From: Deltaproteobacteria bacterium
GTDB lineage: Bacteria > Myxococcota > Kuafuiibacteriia > Kuafuiibacteriales > Kuafuiibacteriaceae
Length of the DNA stretch: 64,000 nucleotides
Direction: 5' to 3'
NCBI GenBank assembly: GCA_011526105.1
Contig: WYAZ01000059.1
Coordinates: 92,737-156,736, forward strand
Made by a program: the position numbers and the translations under genes. The notes beneath the pieces are model-generated. The model did no database searches and was not told the DNA's origin. It saw nothing but the letters and a program-made list of their open reading frames with translations. The number at the start of each line of letters is the position of its first letter. The stretch's first letter is position 1. Positions 54,807-63,920 of this stretch are shown one piece after another.

Positions 54807-56326
54807 GGAGTGCTCCCGGCGGGGTGGGGTTCGGTCGAAGGCGAGGGTGAGACGGGACTCGGCCGACGCCCGAGCGCGACCTGATAGTCCACGAGCGCGA
54901 CTTCGTAGTCGTGAAGTGCGCGCAGATAGCTGAGGCGAGTGAGATCGAGCTGGCTCGAGGCCGAGCGCAGTTCGAGGGCGCTCGCGACGCCCTCGCCGAC
55001 GCGGGCTTCCGCATGTGCGTAGTTGAGCTCGGCCCGGGACACGTTCTTGGATTGAGCGTCGATGCGTTCGACCGCTCCCACGAGCGCCCTCAAGGCCATG
55101 CGCACCTCGGCGCGGATCGCGGCGGCGAGCTGCTCCGTCTGGATCCGTGCGCGCCGCGTCTCGGCTTCGCGCTGATCGAGCTCCCCCGAGGTGCGGAAGC
55201 CGTCAAAGAGGTTCCATGAGAGACGCACGCCGAGATTCAAGTCGCCGAACCAGTAGTTGCTGGAGAAGAAGCCTTCGGTCTCGCCAGTGGGCTCACCGAA
55301 GAGATCCCGAATGGTGCGATCGTCGGGCACGCTCCCGACGAGGCCGAGGTTCGCAAATCCCGTGAGCGTGGGCAGGTAGCGAGCCGCGGTGATGTCCTCG
55401 TCGGCCTCGAAGAGTTCGGCGGCGATCTGGGCTTCGGCGTAGTCCGGTCGGTGGGCGAGCGCGTCCTCGACGGCCTCCGCTTCATCCGGGGGCGCGGGGC
55501 GATCGACGCCGGGCCCCTTGATCTCACCGACGAGCTCGAGCGCCTGCTGCGGCGGCAGGCCGAGCACGACCTTCAGCGCGTCCTCGGCGTTGCGTCTCGC
55601 CAGGCGCGATTCGACGAGTTGCGTTTCTTGGTTGGCGAGCTCGACCTCGGCCGAGAGCCGGTCCAGCTCGGGTGAGACGCCTCGCTGGACTCGCTCCGCG
55701 GCTTCCCTCGCCGCCTCCTTGGCGCGCGCCACGCTGGCCTCGAAGACCTCGGTCTGAGCCGCAGCGAGCAGGGAGCCGTAGAACGCTCGCGCGGTCTCGT
55801 GCAAGGCGCGTTGCGCGCCGCGGTCGAGGCCGGCCTCGCTACCCTGAGTGAGGAGCTTCGAGCTTCGGATCGCGGCAATGGCGGAGCCGCTGTAGATGAT
55901 CTGATTCAGGCTCAGCCCGGCCCGGAACTGATTCTCTATCAAGAACGGATTGCCTCCACTGCCTTGCCCCGCGAGATACTGGTCGAGCGGCTGGACCATC
56001 AGGCCGGAGGCGGGGTCGGTGCGCGCGCTCTCGTTCGCGATGAGCCAGCCGAGTACGCCGAAGGTGTTGCCGGCGCTCGAACCTGCGAAGGGGTTGGCGG
56101 CGACGATGTTGCGCTGATAGCTCGCCGTGAAATCGAGCGTTGGGTACACGGTGCCCCACGCCTGCCGGGTCTGGGCCTCCGCGACCGCCAAGTTCTCCTT
56201 CGCCTGTCGCAGCGAGTAGTTCTCGACGAGTGCGATTTCGAGCGCCTCCGCCAAAGACAGGCGCAGAGGGCTCTCGGTCGTGGTCTGGGCGACACTCAGC
56301 AGCGCAAGAATGGCGGGGATGCTCAC
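54803..56326 (-). CDS. TolC-family outer-membrane efflux protein
   Basis: A 507-residue outer-membrane channel protein: two similar halves with the TolC repeat (LSLAEALEIALVENYSLRQAKENLAVAEAQTRQAW, and LDQREAETRRARIQTEQLAAAIRAEVRMALRALVGA), long coiled-coil helices and short barrel strands. I set the start at GTG 56326 (CCGGAG 7 nt upstream), which gives a short signal SIPAILALLSVAQ; the ATG at 56419 would add a polar 31-residue lead. First gene of the efflux operon, overlapping the adaptor by 4 nt. Confidence 0.88.
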   Translation of the reverse strand: MSIPAILALLSVAQTTTESPLRLSLAEALEIALVENYSLRQAKENLAVAEAQTRQAWGTVYPTLDFTASYQRNIVAANPFAGSSAGNTFGVLGWLIANESARTDPASGLMVQPLDQYLAGQGSGGNPFLIENQFRAGLSLNQIIYSGSAIAAIRSSKLLTQGSEAGLDRGAQRALHETARAFYGSLLAAAQTEVFEASVARAKEAAREAAERVQRGVSPELDRLSAEVELANQETQLVESRLARRNAEDALKVVLGLPPQQALELVGEIKGPGVDRPAPPDEAEAVEDALAHRPDYAEAQIAAELFEADEDITAARYLPTLTGFANLGLVGSVPDDRTIRDLFGEPTGETEGFFSSNYWFGDLNLGVRLSWNLFDGFRTSGELDQREAETRRARIQTEQLAAAIRAEVRMALRALVGAVERIDAQSKNVSRAELNYAHAEARVGEGVASALELRSASSQLDLTRLSYLRALHDYEVALVDYQVALGRRPSPVSPSPSTEPHPAGSTP

Positions 56327-56520
56327 AGAGTCTCCGGAGGCGCAGACGTTCCGACGCTCCGCGGAGTTCGTCAACGGCCTAGAAGTTCCGAGGTGGCCGT
56401 GATTCCTCAGCTTGGACACGAACTTACCCTAGAGTTCCGCTTTCTTGCTCGACCGGGGGACCGCGGCGGGGCCTACGCGGCGAGTCCGAGATCGATAACT
56501 CCTCTGATAGAGTGGAACTC

Positions 56521-57537
56521 ATGCGTGCCCGTTGCCTTCGATGGTTCTCGATGTCCGCGGCGACCCTGTGGCTCTCGATGCCCGGGTGGGCGGCCGCGCA
56601 GCCGAATGCGCCCTCGACTCCGGCGCCTGGGAACTCCCGCGCCACGGTCGAGCTCCTCGAACGCGTCCAGGCCGAGGCGCCCGATCCCTTGCTGCTGCTC
56701 CGGCTCGCCGAGCTCGCGGTCCTCGCGGGTGCTTGTGAGGACGCACTCGGGCACTACGAGCGCTTCTTCGAGTCTTGCACCGGCTGTGACGCGCAGACCT
56801 TGGGGGTGAAGCGCTTCGAGCAGACGGTCGAGCGGTGTTTGGTCACCATCGATCGCGAGTCCGAGGTTCGCGGTCGCGCGCAGATCCCGCGCAGCAAGGA
56901 GCCGGTCACCTCACCCGCCGACGCGACCCAGCGAGAGGTCACGGATCTCCTCAAGGCCGCTCGCGAAGTGCATGGCCCGCGGGCGGTTCGAGCGTTGCTC
57001 ACCCTGGCAGAGGCCGGGCCGAACCCCGGTCCACGCCTGCTCAACGAACTGCGCGAGATGGCCTTCGCGATCTTGAGCGAGCGTAATGCTTCGGCCGAGC
57101 AAGTAGAGATGTTTCTGCAGCGCCTCAAGAAGGTGGATCACCAGCGCTACGAGGTCTTGAAGGCTGAGTTGCAGGAGGCCAAAGAACCGGTCGCGCTCAA
57201 CGCGCTGAGGCGGCAAGTGATGGACGCGCTCGTCGCCGGGAGCGTGGGCGGGCGCGCTCCGCGGACCGTGACCGCGAGCTGCCGACCCAACGACGCGCTC
57301 GAGTGGGGTCAGATCACCGTCAGCTCCTCGCCGTGGTCGGAGGCCTACTTGAACGGCGAGAAGCTCGGCTCGACCCCGGTGGCCCGCGCGGACGCGCTGG
57401 CCGGTTGTGTGACGCTTCGGCTGATCGATCCCGAGAAGGGCACGAGCGTCCTCAAGAACGTCACAGTGCGCTCCAACAAGGTTGCGGTCGTCCAGGTGGA
57501 CCTTCGAACGGGCGAAGATAGCGTGCGCTACGAGTAG
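56521..57537 (+). CDS. Exported protein with C-terminal PEGA-like domain
   Basis: A 338-residue protein. Signal peptide about 1-26 (ending AAA-Q). The middle is helical, TPR-like (RATVELLERVQAEAPDPLLLLRLAELAVLAGACEDALGHYERFFES), with five cysteines. The C-terminal 75 residues fit the PEGA pattern (GQITVSSSPWSEAYLNGEKLGSTPVARADALAGCVTLRLIDPEKG), a surface-exposed beta domain common in myxobacterial proteins. ATG 56521 is preferred over a GTG three codons upstream. The function is unknown; an envelope scaffold or carbohydrate contact is possible. Confidence 0.72.
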   Translation: MRARCLRWFSMSAATLWLSMPGWAAAQPNAPSTPAPGNSRATVELLERVQAEAPDPLLLLRLAELAVLAGACEDALGHYERFFESCTGCDAQTLGVKRFEQTVERCLVTIDRESEVRGRAQIPRSKEPVTSPADATQREVTDLLKAAREVHGPRAVRALLTLAEAGPNPGPRLLNELREMAFAILSERNASAEQVEMFLQRLKKVDHQRYEVLKAELQEAKEPVALNALRRQVMDALVAGSVGGRAPRTVTASCRPNDALEWGQITVSSSPWSEAYLNGEKLGSTPVARADALAGCVTLRLIDPEKGTSVLKNVTVRSNKVAVVQVDLRTGEDSVRYE

Positions 57538-57657
57538 AGCCCATTCGCTCACTCCGCGGAGGGCGCGCAGGCCGCCGCGAGTGCGCACGTCGAAAAGAAC
57601 GCGGCTCGCACGGCCTCTGGCTAGGCGGAGCGAGACCGGAAAAGAAGTGCCCACGGA

Positions 57658-58326
57658 CTACAGCTCATGGCGATAGATCTCGTCGAGCATGGCGGCGCTG
57701 GAGAAGTTCACGCCGAGGTCACGAATGAGACCATCCGCAATGTCGTAGACCCAGCCATGGAGCCTAGGGAACCCACGCTCCTTCCACGCGCGCTGGAGGA
57801 TCGACGTCTTGCCGAGGCTGTAAACACTCTCGATCACGTTCAGCTCCACCAGCCGGCGCTCGAGGGCAATCTGGTCCGGATAGGCACGAAGCTCGGTCTT
57901 ATAGGTGCGGTAGACGTCCTTGATCGACCGAAGCCAGTTGTCGATCAGGCCGAAGCTTTGAGCGCTCAAGGCGGCCGTGACGCCGCCGCAGCCGTAGTGC
58001 CCGCAGATGATCACATGCTCCACCTTCAACACCTCGACCGCATACTGAAGCACCGACATGCAGTTGAGATCAGTGTTGATGACCACGTTCGCGATGTTGC
58101 GATGAACGAAGACATCCCCCGGCGCGGTCCCCGTGATCACGTTGGCGGGGACTCGGCTGTCCGCGCATCCTACCCAGAAGTACTTCGGGCTCTGTCCGAG
58201 CGCGAGCTTGTCGAAGTACTTCGGATCCAGGCCGAGCTGCTCTCTCACCCACGCACGGTTGTTCTCGAGCAAGACCTCGTAGCTTCGGTCTTGCGCGGAG
58301 CGGTCGTCGTTGCCTGCGGAGGACAT
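57658..58326 (-). CDS. Beta-class carbonic anhydrase
   Basis: A 222-residue zinc enzyme interconverting CO2 and bicarbonate. Zinc ligands C54, H110 and C113 and the D56-R58 dyad are read in GCADSRVP and ICGHYGCGG. The length and GTAPGDVFVHRNIANVV fit the bacterial Can/CynT branch. ATG 58326 is preferred; a TTG two codons earlier is possible. Isolated gene. Confidence 0.95.
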   Translation of the reverse strand: MSSAGNDDRSAQDRSYEVLLENNRAWVREQLGLDPKYFDKLALGQSPKYFWVGCADSRVPANVITGTAPGDVFVHRNIANVVINTDLNCMSVLQYAVEVLKVEHVIICGHYGCGGVTAALSAQSFGLIDNWLRSIKDVYRTYKTELRAYPDQIALERRLVELNVIESVYSLGKTSILQRAWKERGFPRLHGWVYDIADGLIRDLGVNFSSAAMLDEIYRHEL

Positions 58327-58384
58327 GCGCAAGCGATAGCGGCCGCTCGCAGCGCTGTCATGTAAAACCGGTCGGGGCCGGGGC

Positions 58385-58828
58385 TCAGGTCGCGGGGAGG
58401 GCGTAGCTCACGGTCGCGTGGGCGACCGGCGACTCCGGCTTTTCCAGCTCGGCGATGGAGATCTCGCCGAAGGCGAGCCGGCGTCCCACCTTGAGGAGCT
58501 TGGCCTCCGCCATCAGGTCCACCTGTCGCGGACGACGTAGAAAGTGGATCCCGAGGCTCACGGTGACCGCTTTGGTGACCGGTCCGAGTTCGCCGAGCAG
58601 GGCCACGTACATCGCGGTGTCGGCGAGCGCCATGATGGCCGGGCCGGATACGGTTTGGCCGGGGCGCAGATGCTTCGGCTGCACCCGAAGCCTGACCCGC
58701 GCAGAGCGATTGCCCACGGACTCCACCAGCACGTCTTCGTGCGAGTCTGGGAAGAGCTCTTCGAGCAGCGTCTGGACCTCTTTGGCGTCCACCCTCTGCC
58801 AGCTAGCCGGTGCCGGGCGAACAGGCAA
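58385..58828 (-). CDS. PaaI-like hotdog thioesterase
   Basis: A protein of up to 147 residues with the single-hotdog fold of PaaI-type acyl-CoA thioesterases: VRLRVQPKHLRPGQTVSGPAIMALADTAMYVAL carries the usual GG-like/active site helix with D73, then VTVSLGIHFLRRPRQVDLMAEAKLLKVGRRLAFGEI. The start is uncertain: TTG 58828 overlaps the divergent gene by 19 nt; a GTG at 58792 would avoid this. Substrate unknown. Confidence 0.82.
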   Translation of the reverse strand: MPVRPAPASWQRVDAKEVQTLLEELFPDSHEDVLVESVGNRSARVRLRVQPKHLRPGQTVSGPAIMALADTAMYVALLGELGPVTKAVTVSLGIHFLRRPRQVDLMAEAKLLKVGRRLAFGEISIAELEKPESPVAHATVSYALPAT

Positions 58829-59202
58829 CGGTTGACCGAGTCCTCGGCTTCGGGAAGCGTGCCTTTGGGGTGGGGGCCGAGAGTCGCGAGCGGATCTATG
58901 CGGTGGTGGCCCTCGTTCCGCGCGGGAAGGTCACCACGTATGGCGCGGTCGCGAAGTTGGCGGGGCTGTCGGGGCAGGCACGACAAGTAGGATACGCGCT
59001 TTCGGCGCTGCCGGATGCCCGGCTCCCCTGGCAGCGGGTGGTCAACGCTGCCGGCCGAATCAGCTTTCCGCCCGGTTCGGAGCTCGGTGAACTGCAACGC
59101 GGCTTGCTGGAGGACGAGGGGATCATCTTCGACGCTTCGGGGCGGATCGATCTCGAGCGCTTTGGTTGGAAGCCGACTGCCCCGTTCCGTTCCGGCATCT
59201 GA
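58810..59202 (+). CDS. Alkyltransferase-like (ATL) DNA repair protein
   Basis: A 130-residue MGMT-fold protein without the acceptor cysteine: the usual PCHRV is PWQRV (73-77). The helix-turn-helix with GKVTTYGAVAKLAGL and the Arg finger QVGYALSALPD (R59 before) are kept. ATL proteins bind O6-alkylguanine, flip it out and hand the site to nucleotide excision repair. The GTG start overlaps the divergent thioesterase start. A family-level call; firm. Confidence 0.92.
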   Translation: MPGEQATVDRVLGFGKRAFGVGAESRERIYAVVALVPRGKVTTYGAVAKLAGLSGQARQVGYALSALPDARLPWQRVVNAAGRISFPPGSELGELQRGLLEDEGIIFDASGRIDLERFGWKPTAPFRSGI

Positions 59203-59242
59203 CCGATGCGAGCTCTACGGCCGTAGGCGCAGTGTGCCCCCG

Positions 59243-61453
59243 ATGGGCAACTGTTCGCCGCGTTGGGTCCTATGTTCGCTCTTTGCCGTGGGGCTGCTCT
59301 CCGCCTGCGAGGACGCGCCCACCATCGCGCGACCCGAGGCCAGGCTGGTCGTGGATCCCACCCTCGTCGACTTCGATGACGTCGCGATCTCGGCTCGGGT
59401 GCGCGTGCAGCTCGCGCTCTCGAACCCGGGGACGGTGCCGGTCGACATCGAGAGCGCGGAGCTCGACGAGAGCCTCCGAGGCGAGATGGAACTGGTTGGA
59501 GTTCCCGAGCGCGTGTCCCCCGGCGAAGAGCGCTACGTCGAGCTCTACTTTGAACCCACGTCGGTGGGTCTTCGCGAAGGCCGTCTCGTCTTCCGCACGG
59601 ACTCGATGCTCACGCCCGAGGTGGAGGTCAACATCCGAGGCCGCGGCGTGGAGCCGGCGCTCGTGGCGAGCCCGCCGCTCGTCGATTTTGGTCGCGTGGT
59701 CATCGGTCAGACCGTGACCGCTTCGGTGACGCTGACCAACTCGGGTGACCGTCCGGTCGAAGTGCTCAGAGCGGATCTCACGGAGGGTTCGGCCGAGGTG
59801 TTCTCGACCGCGCTCGAGCGCGTGAGCCTCAACCCCGGAGAGAGCGTGGTGCTCGAAGCTCGCTTCACCCCGAAGGCGCTCGAGCTGAGTGAAGGTCGGG
59901 TCACGGTGCTCGATACCGGCGCGCGCACGGCGGCGCTGAGTGTGCGGCTTCGAGGGCAGGGGGTTGAGTCGGACATCGAGATCGAGCCAGCGCTGCTCGC
60001 ATTCACGGGCCTCTATGTGGGCCAGAGCCAGACCAAGTCCTTCTTCATTCGGAACATCGGACAGAGAGCGCATCAGATAGGCCTGCTCGAGATGGCGGCC
60101 ACCCGGACCGCCTCGGCCGGCGAGTTTGCTTTGGTGTCGACGACGCTCCCGGCGTTGCCCCTGACCCTCGGACCGGGCGAGAGCCATCAGGTCGACGTCA
60201 CCTATCGACCGACGGACGCGCAGGCCGACACCGAGCAGGTGCAAATCGAGTCCACCGGCCTTCGTCGCACCGCGATGGTGGGGCTCACCGGACAGGCTGG
60301 GCTCGCGCCGGTTGCGCGCATCGAGGTGCTGCCGCCGAGTCTCGTCTTCGGTCAGGTCGAAGTGGGGCAAGTGAAGCCGCTCCAGCTCCGGATCAACAGC
60401 GTGGGCAACGCGGACCTCGAGATCACCGAGGTGCTCTCTATCGAACCGGCGAGCGCGCCGTATAGCCTGCAGAACGCGCCCGTCGCCGGCCATCTGATTC
60501 CACCCGCGGCAGGAGAGACGGTCACGGTTGTGTTCGCCCCGGTGGCGCAGGGGGTCGTGCCCTCCGCCGTTCTGGTGGTGCGCACGAATGATCCGGATGC
60601 GCCCGAGGTGCAGGTGACCCTGAGCGGCGAAGGCATCAATGCCCCGGTGCCGAGCATCTTCGTGGATCCGAACCCGCTCGGATTCGGATCCGTGCCCCGA
60701 GGGGTGCGCGCGTCACGTTCGGTGATGGTCCGCAACGATGGTTCGGCGCCGCTGGTGCTCGGCCTCGTTCGCCTCACGAACCACGCGGGCAATCGCTTCG
60801 CCATTCCGACCCCGCCCGCCGCAGGCACGAGCTTGCTGCCGGGCCAGAGCACCACCTTCGCGGTCGAGTACTTCGACAACGGCGTGGTTCAGACTTACAA
60901 CGGCGTGCTCGAGGTCGACTCGAACGACCCCGGCACCCCGGTCGTGAATGTCCCGCTGTCCGCGGCCACCGACCCGCCACCGCCCGCCCTGACCGATATC
61001 GCGGTCACGCTGACTTGGTCGCCCTCGGGCGCGGACATCGATCTTCACCTGGTCCGTCCCGGTGGTCGCTTCTTCAAGAACCCCGAGGACGTCTGCTACT
61101 GCAACACCAACCCAGACTGGGGCGTGGTGGGGCAGGCCAACGACAATCCCTTCCTCGATCGAGACGACCTCGTCGGCCCCGGCCCCGAGAAGATCAACCT
61201 GACGAACTCGCCGTACAACGGGGAGTACGATGTCGTCGCCCACTACTTCGCGCAGAACGGCCATTCTGGGCCGGTGAACGCTACGATCGAAGTGCGGGTT
61301 CGCGGCACGCTGGTGAGCACGCGCACGATGAGCATGAACGTGGGCGAGCGCTGGATCTCGGGCCGCGTCAACTGGAACACCGCAACCGGCATGGGCACCT
61401 TCGCCCCGCATGCGCTCGGCTCGTTCCCGACGATCTACGCTTCGTGTTTCTAG
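59243..61453 (+). CDS. HYDIN/ASH-repeat lipoprotein with YfaP-like C-terminal domain
   Basis: A 736-residue lipoprotein: signal ends in LLSAC (lipobox), then five or six ASPM-SPD-2-Hydin/choice-of-anchor-D type Ig-like repeats of about 105 residues, each with the pattern P-x-x-V/L-x-F-G-x-V-x-x-G (SPPLVDFGRVVIGQTV, PPSLVFGQVEVGQVK, PNPLGFGSVPRGVR) and a closing GxG. The C-terminal 150 residues start ITVTLTWSPSGADIDLHLVRPGG and end with NGEYDVVAHYF, as in DUF2135/YfaP_C domains. Such proteins are outer-surface or periplasmic scaffolds. Overlaps the convergent gene by 4 nt at CTAG. Confidence 0.85.
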   Translation: MGNCSPRWVLCSLFAVGLLSACEDAPTIARPEARLVVDPTLVDFDDVAISARVRVQLALSNPGTVPVDIESAELDESLRGEMELVGVPERVSPGEERYVELYFEPTSVGLREGRLVFRTDSMLTPEVEVNIRGRGVEPALVASPPLVDFGRVVIGQTVTASVTLTNSGDRPVEVLRADLTEGSAEVFSTALERVSLNPGESVVLEARFTPKALELSEGRVTVLDTGARTAALSVRLRGQGVESDIEIEPALLAFTGLYVGQSQTKSFFIRNIGQRAHQIGLLEMAATRTASAGEFALVSTTLPALPLTLGPGESHQVDVTYRPTDAQADTEQVQIESTGLRRTAMVGLTGQAGLAPVARIEVLPPSLVFGQVEVGQVKPLQLRINSVGNADLEITEVLSIEPASAPYSLQNAPVAGHLIPPAAGETVTVVFAPVAQGVVPSAVLVVRTNDPDAPEVQVTLSGEGINAPVPSIFVDPNPLGFGSVPRGVRASRSVMVRNDGSAPLVLGLVRLTNHAGNRFAIPTPPAAGTSLLPGQSTTFAVEYFDNGVVQTYNGVLEVDSNDPGTPVVNVPLSAATDPPPPALTDIAVTLTWSPSGADIDLHLVRPGGRFFKNPEDVCYCNTNPDWGVVGQANDNPFLDRDDLVGPGPEKINLTNSPYNGEYDVVAHYFAQNGHSGPVNATIEVRVRGTLVSTRTMSMNVGERWISGRVNWNTATGMGTFAPHALGSFPTIYASCF

Positions 61454-61809
61454 CGCCGGCTCATGATCCCTAGGGCGCCCTTGGACGGGGCCTGCATGAA
61501 CTTCGTGAAGATATCGATCATCTTCGCGTCGCCGTAGCAGCGCGGCTCGTCCTCGTCCTCCAGAGGCTGGCTGAGCAACATGCGCTCGAAGCCGCGAACC
61601 TGCCAGACCATCACGCAGTCCGCCTCCTCATCGAGCTCCTCGACGTAGCAGTTCGGCGCGCCGTACTGCCCAAAGCGAATCGTCCAAGCGCTCTCGGGTT
61701 CGACCGCGATGCAGATGCTTCCGCGGACCGCCTCGAACAAGGCGCGATTGGCGCCAAAGGCCTCTGGAAGCATCTCCTCGAAGAAACGACGCGTCGGGCT
61801 CTCGGACAT
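61450..61809 (-). CDS. Small cytoplasmic protein, unknown (SCP2-like pattern possible)
   Basis: A 119-residue soluble acidic protein. Segments ICIAVEPESAWTIRFGQY, CVMVWQVRGFERMLLSQ and DAKMIDIFTKFMQAPSKGALGIMSR give an alternating strand/helix plan reminiscent of sterol-carrier-protein-2 domains, but the match is weak. Four cysteines. No partner gene. Convergent with the HYDIN-like gene, sharing CTAG at the two stops. Confidence 0.6.
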   Translation of the reverse strand: MSESPTRRFFEEMLPEAFGANRALFEAVRGSICIAVEPESAWTIRFGQYGAPNCYVEELDEEADCVMVWQVRGFERMLLSQPLEDEDEPRCYGDAKMIDIFTKFMQAPSKGALGIMSRR

Positions 61810-61971
61810 GCTCGCCTTATCCCGCGGCCCCTGGATCCGGGCAACCCGTCAGTAGAAACCCGAGATCGCAGGGATGGCTCCAATGTAGGCAAAAAGAACA
61901 CAACTCATTCAGGCTCGGACCGATACCTCTCTCCGAACTTCATTCATCACTTCTATGAGGAGAAACCTATC

Positions 61972-62373
61972 ATGGCATACGCATCAATGACCGGAACCAT
62001 TCAAATCGGCGCCAAGGGCCCCATCATCAAGGCGCCCATGGACAAGGCGCTGGCGACTCGCGTCAAGAACAAGGCGAAGTACGGTCTCACCGCCGCGGAT
62101 GCTCGGGACATCTTCTCGAGCCCGCAGCTGAACGACCGCCCCAAGATCCCCGGCAAAGTGACCGACGCCTATGCAAACATCTCCGAAGGCAACGTGCTGC
62201 GTCCGCTTCACGCGGAGGCTCGTGACCGTCGGCTCAAGGTGAAGCTGAATGGCCAGGAGATCAAGTTCACCAGCGACTACGCTCGCAAGGTGTTCCTCAG
62301 CGAGGCCGGTCGCTTCTACGCCACGAAGGCGAAGGGCACGCTGACCCCGGCGCCTGCGAAGGCCCAGGAGTAA
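61972..62373 (+). CDS. Small basic protein, unknown
   Basis: A 133-residue Lys-rich protein without signal or membrane segment (KAPMDKALATRVKNKAKYGLTAADARDIFSS, RPLHAEARDRRLKVKLNGQEIKF). No cysteines. The start is firm: ATG with TATGAGGAGA 9 nt upstream, after about 130 bp that are much AT-richer than the neighbourhood, as expected for a strong promoter/leader. No family recognised; nucleoid- or ribosome-associated roles are possible guesses. Confidence 0.68.
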   Translation: MAYASMTGTIQIGAKGPIIKAPMDKALATRVKNKAKYGLTAADARDIFSSPQLNDRPKIPGKVTDAYANISEGNVLRPLHAEARDRRLKVKLNGQEIKFTSDYARKVFLSEAGRFYATKAKGTLTPAPAKAQE

Positions 62374-62414
62374 TCGCGAGTCCCAGACTCGTTTCGCTGG
62401 CTCGAACGATGGCT

Positions 62415-62437
62415 CGAAGGGGATCTGATTCCCTTCG
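62415..62437 (+). terminator. Hairpin downstream of the small basic protein gene
   Basis: A 7-bp perfect stem (cgaaggg and cccttcg) with a 9-nt loop, 41 nt after the stop and between convergent genes. No T-run follows. Possible terminator for either gene. Confidence 0.4.
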
Positions 62438-62479
62438 GGCCGTCCTCGTTTCATCGATTCCTCGCTACGTCGCGCTCGC

Positions 62480-63853
62480 TCAGGGCGACGCGGACCACGC
62501 ATCGAGCTTTTCCGACATCGCCTCGATCAGTTTCAGCCGGGCGGGGTGCCGCTTGCTGGCATCCACCATCAGCATATCTGCGAGTTTCGAGAATCGCGCG
62601 AACCGCGCTTGGTGCTCTTCGAAGCGAACCAAGGCCCGGAGGTCATCGCCGTCGATCTTCTGGCGGATGTTGTCGAGCGCGGCCGATGCAGCCTCGGTGA
62701 GTGCGCCGCGCTTCTCGAGTTTGGCCTCGATGAGATCAGCGGCGTGCTGGCGCGCGAGGCGCTTGCCGAAGGTGCGTGCCTGCTTCTCTTGGTCGGCGTA
62801 GATGTGGACCTTGAACAGCAGCACCCCATCGTTTTCGAGGTCTCGTTCGAACGTCCTCAGCTCACCGGCCATCTTCTTCACCGCCGTTGGGCTCTTGTCG
62901 CCATAGACGGCATCCCCGGCCGGCCCGCGGTCCCAGAAGACGGCTTCTGCATCGCCGCCCGGCACGCCTCGGTCCCTGAAGCGCTGGAGCCAGTGCTGCG
63001 CACGTTCCGCTTCGCTGGGGGCTTTGAAGCTGACGACGCCCGTCAGGTAACCGGCGCTCGTGAGCGAGCGGAGAACGATAGTGCCGGTGGAGGACTTCCC
63101 GGCGCCGTCTGGTCCGTCGGTGTAGACCACGATGGCCCTGGGCGCGGTGCCCGCCTGTTTCATGGCATCGAGCTTCTCCGTCAAGCCCGCGACCTTCGCC
63201 TCGACCTCGGCATCTCGCGCGAGGTCCTTCTTCTGCGCGCTCTTTCCCTTGCCTCCATCGATGAAGGATTTGAGCGCGTCGAAGGTGGTGGGCAGAGGGC
63301 TCTTTCCCTGGGCCTCGAGCGCCTTGTCGAATGTCCCCATGACCTCGTCGAAGCTCTGCTCCATCCGCCGGTAGAGATCCGGAGGGAGCAGCGTTCCGTG
63401 CATGAGCACCGCCTCTCGTTCGAGCGTCGACTTCTTGCCCGGGCCGCGCAGCTTCATCGCGAGGGTCGAGTGGGCGCCGATGGCGCTTTGCTCGAAGCGC
63501 AGGCGCGTCTTGCCTCGCGTGAGGGTGACGCGACCGTTCTTGGCTGACTCGAGGGCAAAGCCCAGCGTCGCCGCGGCGGCGATCGCATCTTCGATGCGCT
63601 CCGGTGCGGCCTCTCGGAGCCGAGCCGTGAGGGCATGCCACGCGCCTTCGAAGGTCTCTTTCGCAGGCCGTCCGACGCGCGGCAGCGGGGTTACCGCGGT
63701 CCGTCTCGCGGACGACCGTTCAGGGCGTGGTGCTTCGATCGCGTCCGGGGAGGATGCGGTCTTCGGCTTGGCTGCGAAGCGCATGGGAGGCGCGTCGGTA
63801 GCGGGGGCTCGGGTCCCGGCCACCTTCGGTTCGCTCTTCGCTATCCGCGCCAC
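62480..63853 (-). CDS. PPK2-family polyphosphate kinase-like protein with long N-terminal extension
   Basis: A 457-residue protein. The C-terminal half (about 237-450) has the PPK2 fold: Walker A YTDGPDGAGKSS (G247-S254), Walker B-like EAVFWDRGPAGDAVYGD and the lid EKQARTFGKRLARQHAADL. PPK2 enzymes phosphorylate nucleotides with polyphosphate or the reverse. The N-terminal 235 residues are an addition: a basic Ala/Pro-rich stretch (1-65), then a separate alpha/beta domain (about 66-175, GAWHALTARLREAAPERIEDAIAAA, VTLTRGKTRLRFEQSAIGA) I do not recognise. The start is a GTG, 22 nt after the 28-bp box. Confidence 0.8.
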   Translation of the reverse strand: MARIAKSEPKVAGTRAPATDAPPMRFAAKPKTASSPDAIEAPRPERSSARRTAVTPLPRVGRPAKETFEGAWHALTARLREAAPERIEDAIAAAATLGFALESAKNGRVTLTRGKTRLRFEQSAIGAHSTLAMKLRGPGKKSTLEREAVLMHGTLLPPDLYRRMEQSFDEVMGTFDKALEAQGKSPLPTTFDALKSFIDGGKGKSAQKKDLARDAEVEAKVAGLTEKLDAMKQAGTAPRAIVVYTDGPDGAGKSSTGTIVLRSLTSAGYLTGVVSFKAPSEAERAQHWLQRFRDRGVPGGDAEAVFWDRGPAGDAVYGDKSPTAVKKMAGELRTFERDLENDGVLLFKVHIYADQEKQARTFGKRLARQHAADLIEAKLEKRGALTEAASAALDNIRQKIDGDDLRALVRFEEHQARFARFSKLADMLMVDASKRHPARLKLIEAMSEKLDAWSASP

Positions 63854-63874
63854 GGGGACATCCTCGGCGAAGAA

Positions 63875-63902
63875 CTAGTCCCCTGGAAACGTAGAGGCTA
63901 GC
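63875..63902. repeat. 28-bp partly palindromic box, copy 2
   Basis: The inverse of the box at 33187-33214 with 27 of 28 bases identical. On the minus strand it ends 22 nt before the GTG of the PPK2-like gene, the usual place of a promoter or operator. Confidence 0.6.
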
Positions 63903-63920
63903 AAATGTCGCCGGCCCTCT

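Noticed and set aside
56327..56520. Possible riboswitch or attenuator between the efflux operon and the PEGA-like gene
   Set aside because: I found no known aptamer motif or convincing hairpin; it reads as an ordinary divergent promoter region.
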